Assembly: GCF_028453695.1 (NCBI RefSeq)
Contig: NC_135779.1
Span: 1,054,001-1,118,000 of the forward strand
DNA length: 64,000 nt
Origin: Augochlora pura
Lineage: Eukaryota > Arthropoda > Insecta > Hymenoptera > Halictidae
Reading direction: 5' to 3'
Made by a program: the position numbers and the translations under genes. Positions within the stretch are counted from its first letter, which is position 1, and the number at the start of each line of letters is the position of its first letter. Shown here in pieces: positions 1 through 10,754 of the stretch. The notes under the pieces were generated by a model. It had not been told where the DNA came from. It did no database searches and was given only the letters and a program-made list of their open reading frames with translations.

Positions 1-1751
1 GACCGCGGAGAGGTCGCGAGACTCGGGACGCGCGGCCGATGAGCTTTCGACAGGCCAGACTGTTATGGAGCTCTGTCGCGGAAACTTCGCCGCGGAGATA
101 TCCGCGCGGAACGCGGTCTGTTTCGCGGCGGGATGTCTCGAGCAGTGACTCGCGTTTCTCCTCGCGTTCTTCTCGCGTTTCTCTCGCGTTCTTCTCGTGT
201 TTCTCTCGCGATTCGGTTCCCCGAAAACAACCTGCCGGCCGATTTGCACCAATTTGCTCCACGTGCTCGCCAGACCATCTCAGCTTCTTCAGTGAAACTT
301 TCCTCCGATTATTCTTTTACTAAAGTGAATACAGAGTGCAACAGCTAGTCGAAACGGTCGTATATTACACTAACTGTTCAATGTTTATATAAATAATATT
401 TTTTCGTTGGTAAATATACTGTAGTACAGTCATTGATCCATTGAGTTTGCTATCTTCTGTACGCGAATTGCAACAAAATTTGTTTTATTGAACGCTAAAT
501 CTTGCCGAGGTTAAGATTCAAGCCTTCCACGATTTTTATTACAACGAATATTTAGATTTAGATATTGATTCGATCATTTAACCCCTTGCTAAATATTTCT
601 GCTAAATATTATTTATTTCTTTTAAATCGAAATAAAATTTGAATCCTCTGTCATCGAAATCTGAGAATAAAATTAAACGAGGACAAACGGGAGACATTAG
701 AATCATCTCATAGCATCAAGGAAATAATTAAAGACGAAACAGTCGTAATGAACGTAGATCTAAGAGACCTAATAGTGCAAGGGAGCAGGGTGCGGCGTAA
801 CGATAGAATAGTTCGAGGACTTCGCCGAATGTCGGGATTAACGAGGTGTCGAAAAGCGATCGCAGAAGCGTCTTGATTAGTCGCAAGCGCGGCGTGTCGA
901 TAAAATTGTGCGCGGATGATGCACAGTGGACCGTTTGTGGCCGGCCCCCGCGATGCCTATCGCGAACTCGCGCTCCCGCGAATTAACGTCGTTAGCTAAC
1001 GCGCCATAAGTGGGTCTCTCTGATGCCGTGTTAATTCCTTGCAACGCGTGTCGAATATCGAACGCGTTTATCCCCTGCGGAATGTCTCGCGATTAACATC
1101 GGCGCTCCGCTTGGAAGATTTATCGCTTCGCGATGGCATTCGAGATAATAAATCGCGCGCCCCGACGCTCAACTCGTTTCGAAACTCTTGTCCCGCGATT
1201 CCCTAAACCGTGAAATTCGTCGCGGACAAATGCCCCTCGAATATTAAATAGAAAATTCTATAGCATATGCTATAGCACATTCCATAGCATATACCATAGA
1301 ATATTCCATGGCATATACCATAGAATATTCCATAGCACATTCCATAGCATATAATATAGAATAAAAAGCGGAAAAATTCCAGCGGAATGTCGAGGCTCGC
1401 GTTTTTCCATCCGGCAAATATTTACGGTTCCGCCATTGTTTCGGATCCGGATCTCGAATTGTTTATCACTTCCGGGAGTTATTTATTAAACGGCAAGTTT
1501 TCTCGAAAGCTTTCGGCTTCCACGAACCGTACGAAAAAACTCTGGTTGTTTGGCCACGCCTTTAGAGCGTCGCTTTTGAATTTCAAATCGTCAGCGAGCT
1601 CAAAGTCTGCGCGGCGAGGTTGCGCCAAAATATTGTCTTTCCGGTTAGCGGTTGACAAAGGGAATTCCTTAAAAAGTGTCGACCCGAAAGTTAACAGACT
1701 TCTTCCTGACCCTGTGGAAATGCTAATAAAGTTATTTTCTTATGGTTCCAG
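1..1751 (+). other. Upstream/intronic region of the SARM1 gene
   Basis: No coding exon is supported here. The first 350 bases are CpG-rich and include an 11-bp-period tandem block (about 149-210) of alternating CTCGCGTTTCT/CTCGCGTTCTT units; the rest is AT-rich. A polypyrimidine tract and CAG at 1749-1751 form the acceptor of the first visible SARM1 exon, so at least one more 5' exon must lie either here or before the window. A TCAGT initiator-like string at 289-293 is a weak candidate start site and is not supported by anything else. Confidence 0.5.
1258..1365. repeat. 12-bp minisatellite, nine units
   Basis: Nine consecutive 12-base units stay in perfect register from 1258 to 1365. The consensus is CCATAGCATATA or CCATAGAATATT, and the two variants alternate in the centre (1282-1329), suggesting a 24-bp higher-order duplication. 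The outer units are more diverged. It lies upstream of the first visible SARM1 exon and has no visible coding role. Confidence 0.9.
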
Positions 1752-1802
1752 GAGCAGAGAAGCCTGAAGGCTGGCGATCTTTCGCACCAGGAGAGCAACA
1801 AC

Positions 1803-4800
1803 ATGGCGGCGTCCACCATGAAGCTGCAGAGCGACTCCTTCAGCTCCGAAAAAGTAAGGATTCGATGACCACGAAAGATTCTAGCAAATAGAAGGAACCT
1901 TGGATCGCTTCGTTAATTTTACGATACCTTTGTTAACGCTGAACCTACCATTTTTGGTAGATTTAGCGTAAAATAGTTCCACATCGTTGTCGCTAGTCTC
2001 CTTTAACAAAAACCCTAAACTACCCTTCAAACTAGGACACCATGTCCAAAGTGTCCAGCGGTTAGCCAGAGTCCCCAGACTTTCCTTGAAGATTTCCTCG
2101 AAGACCGTTCTCGGCCGCGTTCCATTCCACTTGGCCCACCACCAAGGAATCCGTTTCCTCGGTCAGCCGGCCACAAATCTTGCCGTTTGAAAGCGCGTCC
2201 GTGTCCGTTTGGCTTTTGACGTAACCCAGAGGCCCCGGCGATTTTCTCCGCGAGCGATCGAAGCATGTTGCAAAGTGGGATCCATGCGGATTTAAGCGCG
2301 CGTCGGATCGCCGACGGTGCTCAGTCGTTCTTGTTTCCCCAAGCGTCGCGGATCTCGTTCCCTTCCGGAAGAACGAAGGCTGCGACCATGAGGAAGTGGA
2401 GCCTCGACTCTAGAATGGTACCCGTCCGCGTCTCTTCTTCTCTTCGCCGCGCGTCTCTCGTCCGACTCAAACTCGATTCGACGATAGGAAACGCGTTCTA
2501 GAAGAGTATTTCTGTCGAAACGCGACGACGGTGTTCCGAGGGATGGGAATGTTTGCCGGGTTACGTGGCGATACAGAAATAATGTTTGCATTATCTACGG
2601 CCGGCGGACGTGACACAGCCGCGTGATAACTCTTCTCGGTCCGAGCCTGGATACTCGGATGATCAGTGCCAGGAGTGCCTTCCATCGGATCGAGACGAGA
2701 GTTCCTGTCGTTTCTAAGTATCGGAGACTGCTGGTTCTCTGCTGCTTTTAGTCCTCTAAAGGCCGATGCGTGTTTCGCAGCAAAAAAAGTCTCGTCGACA
2801 AGATTACCAGACATTGGTCTTTTTTTAATATATTTCTAGTTAGATGAGCAAAAATAAATTTCTGAAACAGTTTGTATCTTCTCGTGTAACACAGAATTTG
2901 GCAAATAAACTGTCATGTATAATTACTATTGATAAAGAAAGTTCATTTGCCATTCTGTATTATAAAGAAAGATACGAATATTTATAATTTCAAAAATTTA
3001 TTTCTCCCCAACCCCGTAGATGAGTACCGAGAAATAACAGACCCTGAATGATGTAAATGCTTGAGAATGAAAAATTACAAAAACTGATCCGTCTTTTCCT
3101 CTTTCAGAAAGCCATGGCGGCGCAGCAGCAGCGTCAAACAGTAACCTCCACGGGGATCTTCAACCACGAGAAGCACATGGCGTCCAGCTCGCAGTCCAGC
3201 ATCACGATAGCCTCGAAGGGAGTGACCTCGAAGTCCTCGATGATCACCGCAGCAAACGCGGTGAACCAGTTGATGAACGGGATGAGGCTAGCGGAAGACG
3301 AACTACTGTCGTTGCCTCTGGACGACCTGGACCTTCTCTGTTCGAAGTCGAACCCCCAGGACGTGGACAGAGCGATCTCGAAGTACTGCAGCTTCTTGGA
3401 CAGTTTCGTGGAGCGATTGAAGGCGGACGACGGGAAGAACGGAAAGGCCCCGTTGCTGTTGAACAGGGTGAACGAAATCATCAGGAAAGCTTGGGCGGTG
3501 CCGACGCACGGCCACGAGCTGGGCTACACGCTCTGCAACACGTTGAGAACCAGAGGCGGCCTGGACTTGTTGATGTCGAACTGCGTGGCGAGCGACCAAG
3601 AACTGCAATTTTCTTCCGCGAGGCTGCTGGAGCAGTGCTTGACCACCGAGAACAGAGAACACGTGGTCGAGCACGGCCTGGAGAAGGTGGTGAACGTAGC
3701 CTGCGTGTGCACCAAGAACGCGAACTCGGTGGACCACTCGAGAGTCGGCACCGGGATCTTGGAGCATCTGTTCAAGCACAGCGAGGGCACCTGCAGCGAC
3801 GTAATAGGATTGGGCGGGTTGGACGCGGTCCTCTTCGAATGTAGAAAGAACGACGTGGAGACGTTGAGGCACTGCGCCGGCGCTCTGGCGAATCTGTCGC
3901 TGTACGGAGGCGCGGAGAACCAGGAGGCGATGATCAAGAGGAAGGTTCCCATGTGGCTGTTCCCTCTCGCGTTCCACAACGACGACAATATCAAGTACTA
4001 CGCCTGTCTAGCTATCGCCGTGTTGGTAGCCAACAAAGAGATCGAGGCAGCTGTACTGAAGTCGGGCACCTTGGACCTGGTAGAGCCTTTTGTCACCTCG
4101 CACAATCCCTACGAGTTTGCTAAGTCGAATCTCGCGCACGCCCATGGCCAAAGCAAGAATTGGCTAGAGAGGCTGGTGCCGGTGCTCAGCTCGAAGCGAG
4201 AGGAAGCGAGAAACCTGGCGGCTTTCCATTTCTGCATGGAAGCCGGGATTAAGAAGCAGCAAGGGAATACAGAGATCTTCCGGGCGATCGGTGCCATAGA
4301 GCCATTGAAGAAGGTCGCCAGCTGCCCGAACGCTATTGCGTCCAAGTACGCGGCGCAGGCGCTGCGACTGATCGGAGAGGAGATCCCGCATAAGCTGAGC
4401 CAGCAGGTTCCCCTCTGGTCCACCGAGGACGTCAGGGAATGGGTGAAGCAGATTGGGTTCGCCGAGTGTGCGCAAAACTTTGTCGACAGCCGGGTCGACG
4501 GTGATCTTCTGCTGCAATTGACCGAGGAGAATCTCAAGGAGGACATAGGGCTCACGAACGGCATCAGGAGGAGACGGTTCACCAGGGAGCTGCAGAACCT
4601 GAAGAAGATGGCGGACTACAGCAGCCGGGACACCGGCAATCTGAACAATTTCCTCCAGTCTATTGGTCAAGAGTTCTCCATCTACACGTACAGCATGCTC
4701 AACGCCGGCGTTGACAAGGACTCCATCAGGAATCTGTCCGAGGATCAGTTGCTGACGGAGTGCGGCATCGCGAACAGTATTCATCGTCTAAGGATACTGG

Positions 4801-7193
4801 ACGCCATTAAAAATATGCAACACAATCAGCTAGGCTCGTCCGAGGATGAATCGCCCGATAAATCGTTGGACGTGTTCGTTAGCTACAGGAGATCGAACGG
4901 GTCCCAGTTGGCTAGCTTGTTGAAGGTGCATCTGCAGCTGAGAGGCTTCTCTGTGTTCATCGACGTCGAGAGGCTGGAAGCCGGCAAGTTCGACAACAAC
5001 TTGCTGCAGAGCATCAGACAGGCGAAACACTTCCTCCTTGTGCTGACGCCCAAGGCTTTGGAAAGGTGTATACAGGACACCGAGTGCAAAGACTGGGTCC
5101 ATAGGGTGAGTTATACCTCGATTACCTGCAACAGAGACTGACCATTTTTCTTAAATAAATTTATTTAACACGTTTGTTTTTATTTGCAGGAAATTGTTGC
5201 AGCGCTTCAGTCGCAATGTAATATAATACCCATCATAGACAATTTCCAATGGCCGGAACCCGAGGAACTCCCTGACGACATGCGCGCAGTTTGCCATTTC
5301 AACGGTGTGCGTTGGATCCACGATTACCAAGATGCCTGCGTAGACAAACTTGAAAGGTAAATTTTGAAACTGGATTCTTTACAAATGCTGCGCCAACTAC
5401 TGCCCGTTGGCCCAGCTCTCAACGTCATCTTCAACCATTTATCTAATTGTACCCTTTGATTCTCTTCAGGTTTATGCGAGGCGAGATACCAGTTAAGTCG
5501 GATATGTCGGGAATTCCTAGAACGATCGCGTCGAAAGACGTGACCCAGCCGAACACACCGTGCAACACGAACATGCGACAGTCCCCTAATTATCAACGAA
5601 TGCACAGCAACGAGAGCAGGGGCAGCGACAAAGATTCGACAGGTGGGCGGGATTGACTAGAAGGCCCGCCCACGGCTATACCGAGCAGGTTAGCATTAAT
5701 CATAATTCCTGTTCAAAATCCCAGCAACTCTAAAGTCCGGGGTGCAACGATTAACATTATTTTTTTTTATTTTCATGCAGCCAGGATTAACAATCACAAT
5801 AAGACAATCATGACTAGGTTAGTCCGTGATATCAATATCCGTGTTTAAATCGTGTCGATCGTGTAGTTGAAACAAAAGAAATATTATGAAGAATATAGAG
5901 CCAATAAAAAGCCGACGAGAGAGTCACCTCGTGCGGAGAAAGCTCGTTCTAAAATGTCGCATGATTTTGTTCCAACTACACTCCGTGTCTCTTCAACTTG
6001 TCTTCCATGTTCTGCTTGATCATTGTGCTTTCTCAGTCGACTCAGTACTGCTATCCATGTCTTCTATGTTAAAATTTCTGAGCACAGTGGCGCCAAAGTG
6101 TAAGCATGCGTTCCACAAGGAGTTAGTCTACTGTAATCTGAAAGTCTAGTTCTGTCAGTGTGCATTCCCGTCGAGTCAAGTATCCCAGAAGTTATAAAAC
6201 CGAGGGGCTGCATGGTTGCTAAATGTAATTGCAAAAATACACGATCGCATTAACGTATATAAAATGAACGTACTATCTTGAAACTTCAGATTTAGAAAAT
6301 CGTCGAGCCCGTCCCGTTGGTTAATGGGCCTGCCTCCCACGTCACCGCGTTTGAAGTTCATTCATACACACCCTGGCGGGAGTCCAGTACACCAACGACC
6401 ACCGCGTCATCCTCCTTCGCCGTCCACAAGATCTCGTTCATTGGAACTTCTAGATCAAGAAGAGAAGAAGTCTGCCGCTCCAGTAAGGGAGCCAGAACCT
6501 CAAACAAGACCAAGATCCAGAAGTTTGGATGGCTTACTAGACGAAGATGGTATGCTACCAGAGATGAAGACTGAAGAATCGACCAAGCAGAAGCAAGATC
6601 AGGAGAGCAGAACCGATTCTGGGCCTCCTGAGACTCTGAAGAGGCTCGCCGTTCCGGAAGAAACTGTTCAGAGTGATTCTGAAACTGCGGAGAAGAAGGT
6701 GGAGGAAGGACAGGTCAACGGCCAAGCTGTGTCCGAAGTTCCAAACCTGGAGAACAATTGCAAAGAGAATGAAGATCCAACGCCGGTTCCCAGGCAGCGA
6801 ACGAGGACAAGCATGGAGGCCAAGGAAGCAAAGAGGACGCCGGAAGAGCCCAATCACCGAGAAGAAAATCCACCTATGCGACCACCGAAACCGAATAGGT
6901 TTATCAGCTTGGATGGACAACTCTTGGTCGCCGAAGAAGAAGGTCCTATCTCCGAGAGCGCAGAGTTGAGGGAGCGATTGGTAGCCACGGGAAACGATAA
7001 GTCGACGCTGCTCAAGGCCAAAAGCTGTGGCGCGGGACTAGATTCCGACGAGAGCATTTCGTCTAACGAGTACAAGCCCAAAACGAAGGAGCAAGGATCG
7101 CTGTTGTCCCTGCCCACGGGGGTTGAGCCGAAACGCAAGAAGAACTTTATGGACAAATGTGTGAACAAGGTGCGGTCTTTCATGAGGAAGTGA
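1803..7193 (+). CDS. Sarm1: SARM1 / Ect4 (dSarm) NAD+ hydrolase, six visible exons
   Basis: Exons 1752-1853, 3108-5105, 5190-5356, 5470-5642, 5781-5817 and 6290-7193 join in frame through GT-AG introns. The frame is open upstream of 1803, so the true start may be further 5'; the first in-frame ATG gives 1109 residues. Domains in that numbering: ARM repeats about 80-440 (KAWAVP with Trp146, RLLEQ, FKHSE); SAM1 about 453-518; SAM2 about 526-586; TIR 605-738 (DVFVSYRR, FSVFIDVERLEAGKF, CKDWVHRE). By alignment Glu684 in WVHRE is the catalytic Glu (Glu642 in human SARM1). In the family, the TIR domain cleaves NAD+ once NMN displaces NAD+ from the ARM domain, driving axon degeneration, with immune roles too. 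Human Arg110 appears to be His here (Trp-x6-His). A 370-residue Ser/Glu-rich tail follows the TIR and ends in a basic helix. Identity is clear; the first exon(s) and tail isoforms are less certain. Confidence 0.93.
5781..5817 (+). CDS. Sarm1: 37-nt microexon of SARM1
   Basis: TTTTCATGCAG precedes 5781 and GTTAGT follows 5817. The exon completes the codon left by the single G ending the 5642 exon, encodes ARINNHNKTIMT, and leaves AG, which the A at 6290 completes to AGA (Arg). Joining 5642 directly to 6290 would instead hit a TAA after about ten codons, so the microexon is what keeps the long C-terminal tail in frame. The phase agreement at both junctions is the evidence; there is no transcript data. 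Confidence 0.82.
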
Positions 7194-8361
7194 GACGAGG
7201 CTTCCCGGTTATGGTGATAAAGACTATTATTAAATTTAATAAGGCTAATCGTAGCACGTCGATATTAAGTAAAGATCCTCGCGATACCCAGAGTATCGTA
7301 TATATTCGTAGCGAAAGAATTGTTTTCGAGATGTACAGACAGTATTCCCAATCCCTCATGCGCGAACAATTCTTATCTTTTTTTCTTTTTTTTATTGCAG
7401 TACCGAGTGTATATAATTGGAAATGTTTGAAAACGAGTATGCAGTAGGTATTTGTACAAAGGACTACTCGCCATTGATAATATTGCGAATAATCGTTTCC
7501 TCTCTGTACACTGACAGGCAGCATGAAAGTGTAACTGATGTTGTGCCTATAACGAAGTGTCTTAGGAGTTCAGAGATTCTTGTCCAATTTAAACAGACAT
7601 GAAAGAGTACCCTGGTTTTTTCAGGTGGCTTTTATACATATATATATATATATTTCCTTATCGAATTGTATTATAGACATGTAAACGAGTAAGTAGGTAG
7701 CATTGTTATTTGTAATACCATTTTTTTATACTCGGGTTCAAGAGTTTCGATCAACCACGTCCACGCGATAGGTATTCTGTGACATTTCGTACAATGAGAG
7801 AAAGTGAGTACGGAGAAGCAACCGGAAACTCGTGAACTCGAGTACTTAGGTTCTTTTTTTAAGACGTCGAATATGTAATTCCGCGACTAACAATCGCGAG
7901 TCGAGGCAGCTAACACACGGGAGTAACAGATATTTTGAACGTAACGAGATCGGTAACACTATTTTATCGCTTAACAAGACTTTCTATCATTGTTTAATCG
8001 ACGTCCGCCGTCTAAGCTCGAACAAACTCTCCGCGATTGAGTTGGGCATTAATTAAAATTTTTTACCAGAATTGAGAAACTGTAATGATATATCAGAAAT
8101 ATATATTGCAACGGTAACGTATTTATTTGTACAGCGTCGTATATACTTGTTCATAATAAACAATTTTATGCATGTTGTTAATCATTAATCGCACGAAACA
8201 TTGCCCAACTCTTCTTGACTATAAGCGAACCTTACGAAGCTTCGATATTGTACTATTCTAAGATCCTGCCTGAGAATCAAGAAATGTATATTTTACCAAA
8301 GTTTCGTAAAGTAAAGTGTAAGAATTTTATCAGACGTTTTATTGTTTCCCCATGAAATAAA
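7194..8361 (+). other. SARM1 3' untranslated region
   Basis: AT-rich sequence after the TGA at 7191-7193. Two AATAAA hexamers, 8155-8160 and 8356-8361, are candidate polyadenylation signals. A (TA)n tract lies near 7637-7652. No further coding sequence is visible. The minus-strand CENP-A gene ends at 8660, so the two transcripts converge and could overlap. Confidence 0.6.
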
Positions 8362-8659
8362 TTTTATTTAGTAAAATTTAATCGATTTTATATTTTATTA
8401 TCATTATAAATCCGTACATGTACGATAAATTAAGGTAAAAAGTAAACTCAATGGAACGTTACGCATCGTATTTATAAAAAGGTCCGTCAACGATATAAAA
8501 ATACTGCAAGTTACTTAACTTAATGAGTGGTTTTTCATACATTTTGTATAAACGTCATAGACTTCAACATTTATGTATAAAAATATAGTGTGATAGTGTG
8601 ACTAATATCTATCTGGCACACGTTTCATCTGTGGATACAATAACTATGCTGGAATTATA

Positions 8660-9471
8660 TCATTTATTCGCGACATCAGTTCTTCCTCTGAGCCTTCGCA
8701 GTAGCCTCACATCTTGAACCTGTAGCGTCACACGCTTGGCATGCATCGCCACTAGTATACAGTCCTCAAAAAATTGTACTAGATACGCTTCGGTTGCCTC
8801 CTGCAACGCGTCCAATGCAATTGGACTTAATCTAAAAGACGAATATCCATGCAAAATATGAAACATGTTTCAGAAGCATAATATTACAAATTCTACCTCA
8901 TGTCTATGGGGCTAGAGGACATATCAGAAATAATGTCACGCACTAGACGTCCGAAGGGAAGTTTTGGTATAAGCACATGCACAGTTCTTTGAAGGTGCTT
9001 GATTTCTCTTAAAACTAATGTACGTCTAATATTGGCAGGTTTTCTGTTGCTTAGAGCATTCACCTAAAAACATTTTTCAAATAAAATATTTAGATACTAT
9101 AAAATCCTGGAAATTGAAACAATAGAACTGTCTTTACAGTTTTAATGACATAATGAATTTATTAAATGAGTTAAACATGTTCATCACATACCCTAGACTT
9201 ATCACGAAATGACTGTTGACTGCTGGTTGACCTAAAAAAATATTTTCTATTAAGAAAGAAAGATAGCAACTTTTAAATAAAAAGCAGCATTGTATTTGTT
9301 TGAAATTTATTCTGACGAATAAATTGAATAAAAGAGATATATCCTAAATCACATTGCGCACTCTTGGGAACAACACTGTCACATTGCATATTATTTCTTA
9401 AATATAACTGTTAAACTGAATGATTGAATATAACCGTTAACTAACCTCGCATTAGATTTTCGCCGCACCAT
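8660..9471 (-). CDS. CENPA: CENP-A centromeric histone H3 variant (Cid), four exons
   Basis: Minus-strand exons 9471-9446, 9231-9192, 9063-8897 and 8831-8660 join in phase to give 134 residues, close to H3 length. The N-tail (about 38 residues) is basic, starts MVRRKSNARS, and lacks the canonical H3 ARTKQTARKS tail. The histone fold is clear: LREIKHLQRT, KLPFGRLVRDI, ALQEATEAYLVQFFED, HAKRVT and LRRLRG. Between the RDI and ALQE landmarks there are 19 residues, against 16 in canonical H3 and 18 in human CENP-A; a longer loop 1 is the hallmark of centromeric H3. Family role: it replaces H3 in centromeric nucleosomes and seeds the kinetochore. Two of the exons are tiny (26 and 40 nt). The last two codons, AAT AAA, form a polyadenylation hexamer directly before the TGA. 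The gene is convergent with SARM1 and divergent from CD2BP2. A generic H3 is very unlikely given the tail, the loop and the introns. Confidence 0.9.
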
Positions 9472-9846
9472 ATTTTTTCCGCTCGTATGACAGAGTCAGT
9501 TTATTTTATGACACAAACTTCGAATAAAATTTAAAATATGTGTCCAGGAACGTACAACTCGTGATAGCTAATTGCAATTAATTTTCAAATATCTTCATTA
9601 ATAATTTGCACTTCAAAATAAGAACTTAGAAATTTCATCGTAGATTAACGCTTTTTCTTATACATATCTCTTCCTGTCTTGTAAATAAGAATATTATCCG
9701 TCAACCACTTATATTCTCACTAAATTTAAATATATAAAAGCAACTTGGTAAACTTGGCACAGTTGTTGAAATTGAAGCAAAATATTTAAATGCCTCTGCG
9801 TTGCACACATGCGAGAGACAGTGGCGTCTCTGGTGGAAAAATAATG

Positions 9847-9995
9847 AAGCCTTGTTCGAGGTCCGTACAGCGCCAATTGGTCCAGTGGCAAAACGCTCAA
9901 ACTGTTAGCCAAATTACTGACAGTCGATTTTGGCTAACAGTTTGAGCGTTTTGCCACTGGACCAATTGGTGCTGTACGGACCTCGAACAAAGCTT
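9847..9995. repeat. 149-bp near-perfect palindrome (hairpin)
   Basis: Arms 9847-9913 and 9929-9995 are reverse complements over 67 bases with two mismatches (9851 against 9991, and one G/A difference in the CAGCGCCAATT / AATTGGTGCTG stretch). The 15-base centre contains a further small inverted repeat (ACTG-A-CAGT, 9916-9924). No target-site duplication is visible at the flanks, and neither arm resembles a transposon end I know. Confidence 0.95.
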
Positions 9996-10317
9996 TCACA
10001 TTTTCCCGCAAGAGGAGCTGCTGGTAATTATTAAAAAAACAGAATTGATAGGTAGGATACTAATCACAGTTCCTTCGTGGCTGGAGAACTATAGCGTAGC
10101 TTTTCTGTGGCAACGGTAGCGTCACTATTGCTCACCTGTCGAGAGGACAGTCAAAAGACTACGTAGTTTTGTAAAGTGTATAATTCTTATCTACATATAT
10201 ATATATATATAAAACAAACATTTAATGTGATCGACCATCTCAATGATAAATAGGCTACACTTGTACGATATAACAGAGAATTGGTATGTGAATTATTTCA
10301 CGTTTTTCGAACTTTAG

Positions 10318-10402
10318 GATTCGCCTTTGATGAAGAAAGATCTAAATGAAAAACCATTGAACGGATATTTGCACGACCTTGATAGTGAACCAAATCAACA
10401 AG
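10318..10402 (+). other. Exon-like block of unknown identity
   Basis: A polypyrimidine/AG acceptor (ACTTTAG) ends at 10317, an 85-base open stretch follows (DSPLMKKDLNEKP...SEPNQQ), then GTACAG. It could be a 5' non-coding or alternative exon of CD2BP2, a fragment of another gene, or chance. I could not join it in frame to the CD2BP2 start. Weak evidence. Confidence 0.2.
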
Positions 10403-10754
10403 GTACAGTATATGTGTCTATAATCATGCTGTTAATTCTTCTGCGTTGTAGTAAATCATTTCTGCGCTAGCTAGCCTCATTTTCATTGCATGTTAAAGCT
10501 AACCTAAACGAATTTAAACCTAATTGATATAGTTATAATTATTTAAAATAGATTTCTATGACAATTCTGTTCTTTCAAAAGTCGTTGAAACGAATCGCTT
10601 TGTTTTTGAGATGACTTTGTTAATTTTATTATAGTAGTATGCGATAAATAATTTTGCTTGTAGCTGGACTGAACGAAATTGCGTGTTTAAGCACGAAAAA
10701 TTAATCGTATTTAAGATTTGAAACAAAAGAAGAGCGATAATACTAGAGAAGAAA

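Larger units (their letters stand above)
9472..10754. promoter_or_regulatory. Divergent intergenic region between CENP-A and CD2BP2
   Basis: This 1.28-kb AT-rich interval separates the ATG of CENP-A (minus) from the ATG of CD2BP2 (plus), so both promoters should lie here. It holds the palindrome at 9847-9995, a (TA)n tract near 10194-10210, and an exon-like block at 10318-10402. I see no clear TATA box or initiator, which would fit two housekeeping genes. Confidence 0.55.

Noticed and set aside
1387..1767. 126-codon frame upstream of the first SARM1 exon
   Set aside because: It overlaps the acceptor at 1749-1751 in a different frame from the exon and has no motif.
3303..3977. 224-codon minus-strand reading frame
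   Set aside because: Antisense of the conserved SARM1 ARM exon; no domain of its own.
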